28,089 bases of DNA. It comes from Bacteroidota bacterium (GTDB lineage Bacteria; Bacteroidota; Bacteroidia; Flavobacteriales_F; PHOS-HE28). The notes below the pieces were generated by a model, which worked only from the letters and a program-made list of their open reading frames with translations, searched no databases and had not been told where the DNA came from. The DNA is taken from contig CAUJFM010000257.1 of assembly GCA_963169595.1 (NCBI GenBank), positions 1 through 28,089 of the forward strand. Direction: 5' to 3'. Of this stretch, positions 13,972 to 22,453 are shown one piece after another (position 1 is the first letter of the stretch; every line of letters begins with the position of its first letter). A program made the position numbers and the translations under genes.

Positions 13972-15354
13972 ATGGAATTCCTCTTCCTCATCGCCACCAT
14001 CGGTCTCATCCTCGGCCTGAAGTTCATGGGCGACCCGGCACGTGCCGTGCTGGGCAACGCCGTGGCCGCCCTGAGCGTGGTGGTCGCCCTGATCGGCGTC
14101 ACCATCAAGTCGTACGACCCCGCCGCGGGTGCCGGCACCTTCAACATCGTGCTGGTGGTGTGCCTGCTGGCCGCCGGCGGCCTCATCGGCCGGGTGATGG
14201 CCATGCGCGTGCCCATGACCGGCATGCCGCAGCTGGTGGCCATGCTCAATGGCTTCGGTGGCCTGGCCGCCGTGGTGATCGCGCTGATCGAAGGCATCGC
14301 ACACCCCATTGGTGATGACATGCGCACCACCGGCGGCCTGCTGCTGCTGAGCGCCGTGTTCGGCGGTGTGGCCTTCACCGGAAGCCTGGTGGCGCACTCC
14401 AAGCTGGAGGGCAAGAAGCTGCCGAAGGCCAGACCGGTGCACATCCAGGCCGCGCGGGCCCTGCTGTGGTCCATGGTGGCGCTGTTCGCCGTGTACATGC
14501 TGGCGCCCACGCCCATCATGCCCTTCACCACCCTGCTGGTGATCATCGCGGTGCTCTCGCTCATCTACGGCGCCCTCTTCACCCTGCCGATCGGTGGCGC
14601 CGACATGCCGGTGCTCATCTGCTTCCTGGTGGCCCTGCACGGCCTGGTGGCCCTGCTGGCCGGCATGTTCTTCCACGACACGGTGATGCTCATCGGCGGG
14701 GTGCTGGTGGGGGCCACGGGCTCCCTGCTCACCGTGGCCATGAGCAAGGCCATGAACCGCACCCTGCGCAGCGTACTGGCCGGCGTGATCAAGCGCGACA
14801 CCGGCACCAGCGACCGCGAGCAGGACATCCGCCCGATCAGCGCGCCGGAGACCGCCTCCCTGCTGGCCTTCAGCAAGCAGGTGGCCATCGTGCCCGGCTA
14901 TGGCATGGCCGTGAGCCAGGCCCAGGGCGTGTGCCAGGAGATGCAGGTGATGCTGGAGCGCATGGGCGCCACCGTGCATTACATCATCCACCCCGTGGCG
15001 GGCCGCATGCCCGGGCACATGAACGTGCTGCTGGCCGAGGCCAACGTGGACTATGACAAGATCATCGCCATGGAGGACGTGAACGACGTGATGGACCGCT
15101 ACGATGCGGTGCTGGTGATCGGCGCCAACGACGTGGTGAACCCCGCCGCGGAAACGGACCCCAACTCCTCCATCTACGGCATGCCCATCATCCGGGCCTA
15201 CGCCGCCAAGCAGGTCATCGTGCTGAAGCGCGGCATGGCCACGGGTTACTCCGGGGAGATGAACCTGCTCTTCGACCGCGCCAACTGCCGCCTGCTCTTC
15301 GGCGACGCACGCTCCAGCCTGCGCGCCATCATCGACGAACTTAAACGCATCTGA
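13972..15354 (+). CDS. pntB: NAD(P) transhydrogenase subunit beta
   Basis: This 460-residue subunit carries the rest of the membrane channel (about 1-265, many hydrophobic helices) and the NADP(H)-binding domain III at the C terminus. Family motifs in domain III include VPGYGMAVSQAQ (about residues 306-317), HPVAGRMPGHMNVLLAEA, VIGANDVVNPAA and YGMPIIRAYAAKQVIVLKR. These match the conserved NADP site. With pntA1 and pntA2 it makes a complete enzyme that uses the proton gradient to reduce NADP with NADH. The stop is followed two bases later by the next ATG. Confidence 0.96.
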   Translation: MEFLFLIATIGLILGLKFMGDPARAVLGNAVAALSVVVALIGVTIKSYDPAAGAGTFNIVLVVCLLAAGGLIGRVMAMRVPMTGMPQLVAMLNGFGGLAAVVIALIEGIAHPIGDDMRTTGGLLLLSAVFGGVAFTGSLVAHSKLEGKKLPKARPVHIQAARALLWSMVALFAVYMLAPTPIMPFTTLLVIIAVLSLIYGALFTLPIGGADMPVLICFLVALHGLVALLAGMFFHDTVMLIGGVLVGATGSLLTVAMSKAMNRTLRSVLAGVIKRDTGTSDREQDIRPISAPETASLLAFSKQVAIVPGYGMAVSQAQGVCQEMQVMLERMGATVHYIIHPVAGRMPGHMNVLLAEANVDYDKIIAMEDVNDVMDRYDAVLVIGANDVVNPAAETDPNSSIYGMPIIRAYAAKQVIVLKRGMATGYSGEMNLLFDRANCRLLFGDARSSLRAIIDELKRI

Positions 15355-15356
15355 CC

Positions 15357-15770
15357 ATGGAGAACCCCCGCCTGATCGTTTCCGAGAAGGAGCGCGACCT
15401 GATGCGCTCCTGGATCATCGGACATACCGCCCCCGACATCCAGGTACGCAACAGCCTGGACCGTCTTTACAAGGAACTGGATACCGCCGACGTGCGCAAG
15501 GAGGAGGACATGCCCCACGATGTGGTGCGCGTGTGCAGCATCGTGGATGTGGGCATGCCCGCCGGCCGCAAGAACGGCCTTCAACTGGTGATGCACGCTG
15601 ATGCCGACCTCAAGCAGAACAAGCTCTCGGTGCTGTCCGTGCTCGGCTCGGCGCTGATCGGCTACCGCCAGGGCGCCCACATCGTGTGGAAGCTGCCCCA
15701 AGGAGACCAGACCATCACCTTGGAACGCGTGGACAACTCACGCTGCGACATCAGTGCCCTGAAAGCCTGA
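15357..15770 (+). CDS. Rnk/GreA-type C-terminal domain protein
   Basis: This 137-residue cytoplasmic protein has a GreA/GreB C-terminal (FKBP-like) fold signature, LSVLSVLGSALIGYRQG followed by WKLPQG, in its last 50 residues. It has a short helical N-terminal part instead of the long Gre coiled coil. That layout is like Rnk, the regulator of nucleoside diphosphate kinase, which binds RNA polymerase. It starts two bases after pntB and ends at a strong terminator, so it belongs to the transhydrogenase operon. A link between RNA-polymerase modulation and NADPH supply is not established; co-transcription may be incidental. Exact Rnk orthology is uncertain. Confidence 0.8.
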   Translation: MENPRLIVSEKERDLMRSWIIGHTAPDIQVRNSLDRLYKELDTADVRKEEDMPHDVVRVCSIVDVGMPAGRKNGLQLVMHADADLKQNKLSVLSVLGSALIGYRQGAHIVWKLPQGDQTITLERVDNSRCDISALKA

Positions 15771-15775
15771 CCACG

Positions 15776-15832
15776 GGGCCACTAAAGGAACGGCCGCTGC
15801 GCCCCCTGCAGCGGCCGTTCCTTTTGTGGCCC
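15776..15832 (+). terminator. Very long intrinsic-type terminator hairpin
   Basis: A perfect 17-bp stem (15784-15800 with 15808-15824) closes a 7-base loop, and after an unpaired T on each side the stem continues for 7 bp (GGGCCAC 15776-15782 with GTGGCCC 15826-15832). The inner stem ends in AAAGGAAC/GTTCCTTT, giving a short T run. It begins 5 bases after the Rnk-like stop and marks the end of the gdhA-pnt operon. Confidence 0.85.
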
Positions 15833-15914
15833 GCTCACAGATCTTAACACCCGCTCCCCAGGCCAGCGCCTTACGCAAGCGCGACCTTTGCACCATCATC
15901 ATCCCCGGATCAGG

Positions 15915-15950
15915 AACGACCATTGCGGCATGCTTGCAATGGTCGTTTTT
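15915..15950 (+). terminator. Second terminator-type hairpin upstream of the RND operon
   Basis: AACGACCATTGC (15915-15926) pairs perfectly with GCAATGGTCGTT (15936-15947) around a 9-base loop, followed by TTT. It lies 82 bp after the first terminator and 25 bp before the chosen adaptor start. A -7-like GACCTTTG precedes it at 15886-15893. It may be a back-up terminator, an attenuator in the RND leader, or the end of a short RNA. Confidence 0.7.
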
Positions 15951-15975
15951 ACACCCGGCAACCCGACACAACCCC

Positions 15976-17115
15976 GTGCCACCTTCCACTGCCTTCCGCC
16001 GCTCCGTTCATCAGTTCCTTCTATCCGTGCCGGTTCTGGGCCTGCTGGGTGCCTGCTCCCCGTCCGCTCCGCCGCCCACACCGGACCGCTTCCCCGTGAC
16101 CGCCCCCCTGGTGAGCGACACCGCGATCGCGAAGGACTACGTGGCCGAGATCCACAGCGTGCAGTTCGTGGAGGTGCGCAGCCACATCGGGGGCTACATC
16201 GAACGGATCCACGTGGATGAAGGACAGCTGGTGAACGCCGGACAGCCGCTCTTCGACGTGAGCAGCGCGGACCGTGGCTTGGAACTGCAACGCGCCAACG
16301 CGGCGCTGAAAGTGGTGCAGGCCGAGCTCGCCGCCGCCGAGGTGGAGCTCCGCAACACCGCCGCCCTGGTGCAGCAGAACATCTCCTCACAGGCCGAACT
16401 GGACCTGACGCGCGCCCGCGTGGACGCCCTGCGCGCCCGGGTGGAGGAGGCCGCCTCCGCACGCGACCACGCCGCGCTGAACCTGTCCTACTCGCTCATC
16501 AAGGCCCCCTACCGCGGCAAGATCAACCGCATCCCGTTCAAGACCGGCAGCATCGTGCAGGAGGCCGATGTGCTCACCACCATCACCGACAACAGCGAGA
16601 TGTTCGCCTATTTCCACTTGTCGGAGCTGGATTACCTGCAGCTGCGCAACCTGTTCCGCGACACCACCCTGCGCCGGGTGACCCTGCTGCTGACCAGCGG
16701 CGAGACCTATGAACACCAGGGCCGCATCGAGGTGGCCGAGAGCGAGTTCGACCGCGCGACCGGCAACATCGCCATCCGTGCGCGCTTCCCCAATCCGGAC
16801 GGTGTGCTGAAGCACGGCGCCAACGCCAACATCGTGGTGCGCCGTCCGCTGAAGGACGCCCTGATGGTGCCGCAGCGCTCCACCTTCGAGGTGCAGGACA
16901 AACTGTACGTGATGGTGGTGCGGCCGGACAGCACCGTGGAACAGCGCGGCATCACCGCTTCATTCCGCCTGCCCGACCTCTACGTGGTGCAGAGCGGCCT
17001 GAAGCCCGATGAACGCATCGTGTTCGAGGGCGTGCAACGGCTGCGGCACGATGACCGCATCGTGCCCGCACCGGTGGGCCGGGAGGAGGTGTTGAACAAG
17101 ATCGGCAACCACTGA
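15976..17115 (+). CDS. RND efflux periplasmic adaptor lipoprotein (AcrA/MFP type)
   Basis: This 379-residue adaptor joins the inner-membrane RND pump to the outer-membrane factor. With GTG 15976 as start, a signal peptide with lipobox LGAC (Cys27) appears; starting earlier would place the terminator hairpin inside the gene, and there is no suitable ATG. The lipoyl half-motif VRSHIGGYIERIHVDEGQLV, a coiled-coil hairpin (about 105-165) rich in Ala/Glu/Leu, the second lipoyl half (SLIKAPYRGKINR) and beta-barrel follow. It has the usual length. Eleven bases separate it from the pump gene, so it is the first gene of a three-gene operon. The substrate cannot be predicted. Confidence 0.9.
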   Translation: MPPSTAFRRSVHQFLLSVPVLGLLGACSPSAPPPTPDRFPVTAPLVSDTAIAKDYVAEIHSVQFVEVRSHIGGYIERIHVDEGQLVNAGQPLFDVSSADRGLELQRANAALKVVQAELAAAEVELRNTAALVQQNISSQAELDLTRARVDALRARVEEAASARDHAALNLSYSLIKAPYRGKINRIPFKTGSIVQEADVLTTITDNSEMFAYFHLSELDYLQLRNLFRDTTLRRVTLLLTSGETYEHQGRIEVAESEFDRATGNIAIRARFPNPDGVLKHGANANIVVRRPLKDALMVPQRSTFEVQDKLYVMVVRPDSTVEQRGITASFRLPDLYVVQSGLKPDERIVFEGVQRLRHDDRIVPAPVGREEVLNKIGNH

Positions 17116-17125
17116 CCGCGCCGCC

Positions 17126-20100
17126 ATGTTCGCCCGCTTCATCCACCGGCCCGTCCTTTCCATCGTCGTCTCGGTCATCATCGTGGTGCTGGGACTCATC
17201 GGCCTGCAGCAGCTGCCCATCACGCAGTTCCCCGACATCGCACCGCCCGAGGTGAACGTGACCACCAACTACACCGGGGCCAACGCCGAGACCAGCGTGA
17301 AGGCCGTGGTGACCACGCTGGAGCGCGCCATCAACGGTGTGCCGGGCATGCAGTACATGAACAGCGTGAGCGGCAACGACGGCGAGAGCATCATCCAGAT
17401 CATCTTCAAGCCCGGCATCGACCCTGACCTCGCCGCCGTGAACGTGCAGAACCGGGTGAGCACCACCCTGGACGAACTGCCCGAGGAGGTGACCAAGAGC
17501 GGTGTGGCGGTGGAGAAGGTGCAGAACAGCATGCTGCTCTACATCAACGTGCTGAGCACCGACCCTACGCACGACGAGAAGTTCCTCTACAATTTCGCGG
17601 ATATCAACGTCCTCAAGGAGATCAAGCGGATCGAGGGCGTGGGCTTCGCCGACATCCTCGGCGTGCGCGAATACGCCATGCGCGTGTGGCTGAAGCCCGA
17701 CCGCATGCGCTACTATGGCATCGATGCGCAGGACGTGGTGAGCCGCCTGCGCCAGCAGAACGTGGAGGCCGCGCCGGGCAAGATCGGGGAGAGCTCCGGC
17801 AAACGGGCGCGCACCCTACAGTACGTGCTGCGCTACACGGGCAAGTTCAACACCCCGGAGGAGTATGCCAACATCGTGGTGCGCGCCACCGACGAGGGCG
17901 AGCTCGTGCGCCTGAAGGACATCGCCGATGTGGAGTTCGACTCGCAGGACTACAACGTGCTGAGCAAGGAGAACGGACGGCCCTCCGCCGCCATCATGCT
18001 GAAGCAGCGCCCCGGCACCAACGCCAAGGAGGTGATCGACGACATCAAGGCCACCATGGCGCGCATCGAGGCCACGTCGTTCCCTCCGGGCATGACCTAC
18101 ACCTTCAGCTACGACGTGAGCCAGTTCCTGGACGCCTCGATCAGCAGCGTGCTCTGGACCCTGCTCGAGGCCTTCATCCTGGTGGCGCTCGTGGTCTACA
18201 TCTTCCTGCAGGACCTGCGCAGTACGCTCATCCCGATCATCGCCATCCCGGTGTCGCTGGTGGGCACCTTCTTCTTCATGGACCTGCTCGGCTTCTCGCT
18301 GAACCTGATCACGCTGTTCGCCCTGGTGCTGGCCATCGGCATCGTGGTGGACAACGCCATCGTGGTGATCGAGGCCGTGCACGCCAAGATGGAGCGGTCG
18401 GGACTCGGTCCGCGGGAGGCCACGGAAGCCGCGATGAAGGAGATCAGCGGGGCCATCATTGCCATCACCCTGGTGATGTCCGCCGTGTTCATCCCGGTAT
18501 CCTTCATGGAAGGCCCCTCCGGCATCTTCTACCGCGAGTTCAGCCTCACCATGGCCATCTCCATCGTGCTCAGCGGCATCACGGCGCTCACCCTCACACC
18601 GGCGCTGTGCGCCTCCTTCCTGAAGAAGGTGGACCACCACGCTCCTCGCCCCGGCCGTCTGGGCCGCTTCTTCACCGGCTTCAACACCTGGTACGACGGC
18701 CTCGGCGCCCGGTACAAGACCCTGGTGGGGGCCATCGCCAACCGGCGCACGGTGACCTGGGGCCTGCTGATCGGCTTCTCCGTGGCGGCCGGCCTCACCG
18801 GCTCGCTCGTGCCCACGGGTTTCATCCCCAACGAGGACCAGGGCACCATCTACGCCAACATCAACGCACCGAACGGCGCCACCATCGACCGCACCGAACG
18901 CGTGGCCGACGAGATCCAACAGGTGGCCGACAGCCTGGACGCCGTGGACAACGTGAGCAGCCTGGCCGGCTACAGCCTGCTCTCCGAAGGCACCGGCGCC
19001 ACCTACGGCATGAACCTGATCAGCCTGAAGAACTGGGAGGACCGCGCGCAAAGCGACCAGGAGGTGATCGCCGAGCTGATCGAACGCACCAAGCACATCA
19101 AGGACGGTGAGATCGAGTTCTTCACCCCGCCGCCCGTGCCCGGCTATGGCAACTCCAGCGGCTTCGAGCTGCGCCTGCTCGACCAGACCGGAAGCGACGA
19201 CCTCAACGCGCTGCAGCAGGTGGCCAATGACCTGGTGCGCGCGCTGAACCAGCGGCCCGAGATCAACAACGCCTTCACCACGTTCAACGCCAGCTTCCCG
19301 CAGTACCTGCTGCACCTGGACATGGACCTGGCCGCCGAGAAGGGCATCACCGTGGAGCACGCGATGAGCACCCTGCAGACGATGATCGGCAGCGAGTACG
19401 CCACCAACTTCATCCGCTTCGCGCAGATGTACCGCGTGATGGTGCAGGCCGATCCGGAGTACCGCGCCGAACCCGATGACATCCTGAAGCTCTACCTGAG
19501 GAACGACAAGGGCGAGCTGGTGCCCTACAGCACCTTCCTGCGCATCGAGAAGGTGTACGGTCCCGAGCAGATCACACGCTACAACATGTACCCCTCGGCC
19601 ATGGTGAACGGCCAGCCCGCTCCGGGCTACAGCAGCGGCGATGCGATCCAGGCCATCCGCGAGGTGACGGCGGAGGTGCTGCCCCGCGGCTACGGCTACG
19701 ACTGGGCCGGCTCCTCCCGCGACCAGGCCAACGCGGGCAACCAGGCCATCATCATCTTCGCCATCAGCCTGCTCTTCGTGTACCTGCTGCTGGCCGCGCA
19801 GTACGAGAGCTTCCTGCTGCCGCTGCCGGTGCTGCTGTCGCTGCCCGTGGGCATCTTCGGCGCGCTCTTCTTCCTGCTCATCATGGGGCTGGAGAACAAC
19901 ATCTACGCGCAGATCGCCATGGTGATGCTGATCGGCATCCTGGGCAAGAACGCCATCCTCATCATCGAGTTCGCCACCCTGCGCCACCGCGCCGGCGCCA
20001 GCGCGTTCGATGCCGCCGTGGAGGCCGCCAACGACCGCCTCCGCCCCATCCTGATGACCAGCTTCGCGTTCATCGCGGGCCTGATCCCCCTGATGATGGC

Positions 20101-20281
20101 CAGCGGCGCGGGCAAGATCGGCAACAACACCATCGGCTCCGCGGCCGCAGGGGGCATGCTCTTCGGCACCATCTTCGGCGTGATCGTGGTGCCCGGGCTC
20201 TACGTGGTGTTCGCCACCCTGTCCGACCGCCTGAAACGCACCGGCCGCAAGGACGAGATCGCCTTCACCGAAACGCTTTGA
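17126..20281 (+). CDS. RND multidrug efflux transporter (HAE1/AcrB type)
   Basis: This 1051-residue proton-driven inner-membrane pump starts MFARFIHRPVLSIVVS and has the HAE1 layout: helix 1, a porter domain, helices 2-7, a second porter domain, helices 8-12. TM4 reads GIVVDNAIVVIE with Asp409 and Asn410, where E. coli AcrB has the Asp-Asp pair 407-408. The TM10 lysine is kept as Lys941 (GILGKNAILIIEFA). The Asp-to-Asn change may alter proton coupling or mark a separate subfamily. Five bases separate its stop from the outer-membrane factor ATG. A MarR gene converges from the other side of that factor. Substrates are likely hydrophobic toxic compounds, but that is family knowledge only. AcrB numbers are from memory. 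Confidence 0.95.
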   Translation: MFARFIHRPVLSIVVSVIIVVLGLIGLQQLPITQFPDIAPPEVNVTTNYTGANAETSVKAVVTTLERAINGVPGMQYMNSVSGNDGESIIQIIFKPGIDPDLAAVNVQNRVSTTLDELPEEVTKSGVAVEKVQNSMLLYINVLSTDPTHDEKFLYNFADINVLKEIKRIEGVGFADILGVREYAMRVWLKPDRMRYYGIDAQDVVSRLRQQNVEAAPGKIGESSGKRARTLQYVLRYTGKFNTPEEYANIVVRATDEGELVRLKDIADVEFDSQDYNVLSKENGRPSAAIMLKQRPGTNAKEVIDDIKATMARIEATSFPPGMTYTFSYDVSQFLDASISSVLWTLLEAFILVALVVYIFLQDLRSTLIPIIAIPVSLVGTFFFMDLLGFSLNLITLFALVLAIGIVVDNAIVVIEAVHAKMERSGLGPREATEAAMKEISGAIIAITLVMSAVFIPVSFMEGPSGIFYREFSLTMAISIVLSGITALTLTPALCASFLKKVDHHAPRPGRLGRFFTGFNTWYDGLGARYKTLVGAIANRRTVTWGLLIGFSVAAGLTGSLVPTGFIPNEDQGTIYANINAPNGATIDRTERVADEIQQVADSLDAVDNVSSLAGYSLLSEGTGATYGMNLISLKNWEDRAQSDQEVIAELIERTKHIKDGEIEFFTPPPVPGYGNSSGFELRLLDQTGSDDLNALQQVANDLVRALNQRPEINNAFTTFNASFPQYLLHLDMDLAAEKGITVEHAMSTLQTMIGSEYATNFIRFAQMYRVMVQADPEYRAEPDDILKLYLRNDKGELVPYSTFLRIEKVYGPEQITRYNMYPSAMVNGQPAPGYSSGDAIQAIREVTAEVLPRGYGYDWAGSSRDQANAGNQAIIIFAISLLFVYLLLAAQYESFLLPLPVLLSLPVGIFGALFFLLIMGLENNIYAQIAMVMLIGILGKNAILIIEFATLRHRAGASAFDAAVEAANDRLRPILMTSFAFIAGLIPLMMASGAGKIGNNTIGSAAAGGMLFGTIFGVIVVPGLYVVFATLSDRLKRTGRKDEIAFTETL

Positions 20282-20286
20282 GCACC

Positions 20287-21726
20287 ATGGCCCGTATCCA
20301 CCTTCCCGCCCTGGCCCTCGGTGCCGCCCTCTTCACCGGTTGTGCCTCCCTGGATGATCCGCTGAAGGCCCCGCAGCAGGCGCAGCCTGCATCCTTTGCC
20401 GGCACCACCGCCGACACCGCCAACGCCGGCACCACCGACTGGCGCACCTACTTCAACGACCCGCTGCTGGTGCAGCTGATCGACACCGCGCTGACCCGCA
20501 ACCTCGACCTGCAGGTGGCGCTGCAGCGCGTGGAGATGGCCCGCGCCGGGGCCCGTGCCGCGCGCGGTGCACAGCTCCCCACCGTGGGCCTCAACACCAC
20601 GGCGGCCATGCGCCGCTTCGGCCTCTACACCATGGACGGGGCGGGCAACATCGTCACCGAGATCCAGCCCGGCAAGCTCATCCCCATCGACCTGCCCGAT
20701 CTCTACATCGCCCTGCAGGCCACCTGGGAGGTGGACATCTGGGGACGCCTGCGCAACCAGCGCAAAGCGGCCGTTTCGCGCATGCTCGCCAGCCAGGAGG
20801 GCGCCCACCTGGTGATGACCAACGTGGTGGCCGACGTGGCCGTGGCCTACTACGAACTGGTCGCGCTGGACAACGAACTGGCCATCCTCCGCGAAACGGT
20901 GGTGCGCCAGGAGGAGGCGCTGAACGTGATCGAGCGGCAGAAGGACGCCGGACGCGCGAACGAGCTGGCCGTGCAGCAGTTCGAGGCACAGCTCCTGGGC
21001 ACCAAGGCGCTGCAGAAGGAGACCGAACAGCGCATCGTGGCCACCGAGAACTTCATCAACCTGCTGCTGGGCCGCTTCCCGCAACCCGTGCCGCGCAATG
21101 CCGCCAGCCTGGCGGCGCCGCTGCCCGCCGACCCCGCCGTGGGCCTGCCCGCCCAACTGCTGCGCAACCGGCCCGATATCCGCGCCGCCGAACTGGAGCT
21201 GATGGCCGCACGCTTCGACCTGAAGGCCGCGCGCGCCGCCTTCCTGCCCAACCTCAACATCATGGCGGGCTATGGCTACCAGGCCTTCGACCCGGCCCTG
21301 CTCTTCGAGAGCCCCGCATCCATTGCTTATCACGCCGTGGGCGGCCTGTTCACGCCGCTGCTGAACCGCAACGCGCTCAAGGCACGCTTCCGCGAGGCCA
21401 GCGCCCAGCAGCTCGCCGCTGTGTTCGCCTACCAGCAACGCATCATCACCGGCCATGTGGAGGTGATGAACGAACTGAGCAACCTGGGCAAATTGCGCGA
21501 GGCGGGTGACCTGCGCCGTCAACGGAACGACGTGCTGCAGGCCTCGGTGGACGTATCGCGCGAGCTGTACCGCAATGCAAAGGCCGGCTACATCGAGGTG
21601 TTGCTCGCCCAACAGAACGCCCTTTCCGCGAACCTGGAACTGGTGGAGGTGCAGAAGCGGCAGCGCTTCGCCCTGGTGGACCTGTACAAGGCCCTGGGCG
21701 GCGGATGGACCGATCGGCGTCCGTGA
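20287..21726 (+). CDS. RND outer-membrane factor lipoprotein (NodT/OprM type)
   Basis: This 479-residue TolC-like channel has a lipoprotein signal (lipobox LFTGC, Cys19) and two repeats typical of the OEP family. The phrases DWRTYFNDPLLVQLIDTAL, WEVDIWGRLRNQRKAA, and LRNRPDIRAAELELMAARFDLKAARAAFLPNL are family hallmarks, interrupted here only to give short pieces. ATG 20287 is used; a TTG at 20278 would overlap the pump stop and lengthen the signal n-region only. It completes the tripartite pump with the two genes upstream. The gene converges with the MarR gene across a 71-bp gap in which I see no clear intrinsic terminator. Confidence 0.93.
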   Translation: MARIHLPALALGAALFTGCASLDDPLKAPQQAQPASFAGTTADTANAGTTDWRTYFNDPLLVQLIDTALTRNLDLQVALQRVEMARAGARAARGAQLPTVGLNTTAAMRRFGLYTMDGAGNIVTEIQPGKLIPIDLPDLYIALQATWEVDIWGRLRNQRKAAVSRMLASQEGAHLVMTNVVADVAVAYYELVALDNELAILRETVVRQEEALNVIERQKDAGRANELAVQQFEAQLLGTKALQKETEQRIVATENFINLLLGRFPQPVPRNAASLAAPLPADPAVGLPAQLLRNRPDIRAAELELMAARFDLKAARAAFLPNLNIMAGYGYQAFDPALLFESPASIAYHAVGGLFTPLLNRNALKARFREASAQQLAAVFAYQQRIITGHVEVMNELSNLGKLREAGDLRRQRNDVLQASVDVSRELYRNAKAGYIEVLLAQQNALSANLELVEVQKRQRFALVDLYKALGGGWTDRRP

Positions 21727-21797
21727 TCGTGATGGTGGCCCGGTTGGCCCGTAGGTAAAGCCTGGCACGCCGGCTGGGTGAACGTGGCGCGCGGCGA

Positions 21798-22382
21798 TCA
21801 GGCCGCCGCCTCGTGCTCCGGGCAATCGGTGCGCAGCTCGGCCACGGCCAGGTCCATTCCCAACAACTGGCAGTGGTGCCGGCCCTTGCGGTCGCCGCGG
21901 TAGTGTGCGCAGGTCCAGCACATGCGTTGCACCTGCACATCACCGCTTTCAAGCAGCGACGCCAGCAGGCGCATCAAGGCCAGCAACAGGGTCTCGCGTT
22001 CGTGCAGGGGCAGGGTGGCCAGCGCCTCGGTGAAGGGCCCTCCCGCAGGCAGCCAGCGCCGGCCGGCCGCCGTGAGCCGCAGCGCATGGCTGCGGCCATC
22101 GTGCGGATCGGGCTTCCGCAACAGCAGGCCGCGTTCCACCAGGAGCGCCACACTATCGCTCACCGTGGGCCGGGTCACCTGCAGCTCTTCCGCCAACCGC
22201 GCCACGCCCACGGGCTCACCGGGGTGGTCGGACACGAAACCCAGGATGCGGATCTGCAGGGGGCTGAGCCCGGCGCCCGTGGCCTGCTGCCAACGCAGGG
22301 CGCGCGCCACCTCCCCGATGCGCTCCAGCAACCGGGCCAGGTGCGCATCCAGCGCTTCATCAGCGGCGTGTTCCCGGGCCAT
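21798..22382 (-). CDS. MarR-family regulator with C-terminal Cys4 module
   Basis: This 194-residue winged-helix protein has the MarR core at about 15-145: LSPLQIRILGFV, LAEELQVTRPTVSDSVALL (recognition helix) and the wing DPHDGRSHALRLTAAG. After it comes a cysteine tail, CWTC (155-158), HHC (Cys171) and DCPEH (Cys187), likely a zinc or Fe-S site that could sense metal or redox. ATG 22382 is chosen over the upstream start at 22421 because a -7-like TACCTTTC lies four bases before it and the extra residues would run into a hairpin. It converges with the RND operon, and MarR proteins often repress efflux pumps, but it has no shared promoter with the pump. The binding site is unknown. Confidence 0.88.
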   Translation of the reverse strand: MAREHAADEALDAHLARLLERIGEVARALRWQQATGAGLSPLQIRILGFVSDHPGEPVGVARLAEELQVTRPTVSDSVALLVERGLLLRKPDPHDGRSHALRLTAAGRRWLPAGGPFTEALATLPLHERETLLLALMRLLASLLESGDVQVQRMCWTCAHYRGDRKGRHHCQLLGMDLAVAELRTDCPEHEAAA

Positions 22383-22385
22383 GGC

Positions 22386-22393
22386 CGAAAGGT
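22386..22393 (-). promoter_or_regulatory. -7-like element TACCTTTC four bases before the MarR ATG
   Basis: Read on the minus strand, TACCTTTC matches the Bacteroidota -7 consensus except for the last base and ends 3 bases outside the start codon spacing, leaving GGCC then ATG. The spacing equals that at the histidine kinase gene (8218-8230), suggesting a leaderless transcript. Confidence 0.45.
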
Positions 22394-22398
22394 ATCGT

Positions 22399-22441
22399 GA
22401 ACAAGGGGACCCGGCACGCACGGCCGGGTCCCCTGCTGTTC
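22399..22441 (-). terminator. Hairpin after the thioredoxin-like gene
   Basis: GGGGACCCGGC (22405-22415) pairs with GCCGGGTCCCC (22423-22433), extended by A/T at 22404/22434. After a small bulge GAACA (22399-22403) pairs with TGTTC (22437-22441). It lies between the thioredoxin-like stop (22454) and the MarR promoter, so it should end the former. The T run is weak. Confidence 0.65.
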
Positions 22442-22453
22442 AACCGGGCCTCC

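Noticed and set aside
12850..15018. 722-codon open frame on the minus strand across the pnt genes
   Set aside because: It is antisense to three well-supported genes, rich in His, Gly and Gln with no family features; such frames arise from the codon bias of GC-rich genes.
17816..19987. 723-codon minus-strand open frame inside the RND pump gene
   Set aside because: Low-complexity His/Glu/Val composition and complete overlap with a strongly supported pump gene; a shadow frame.
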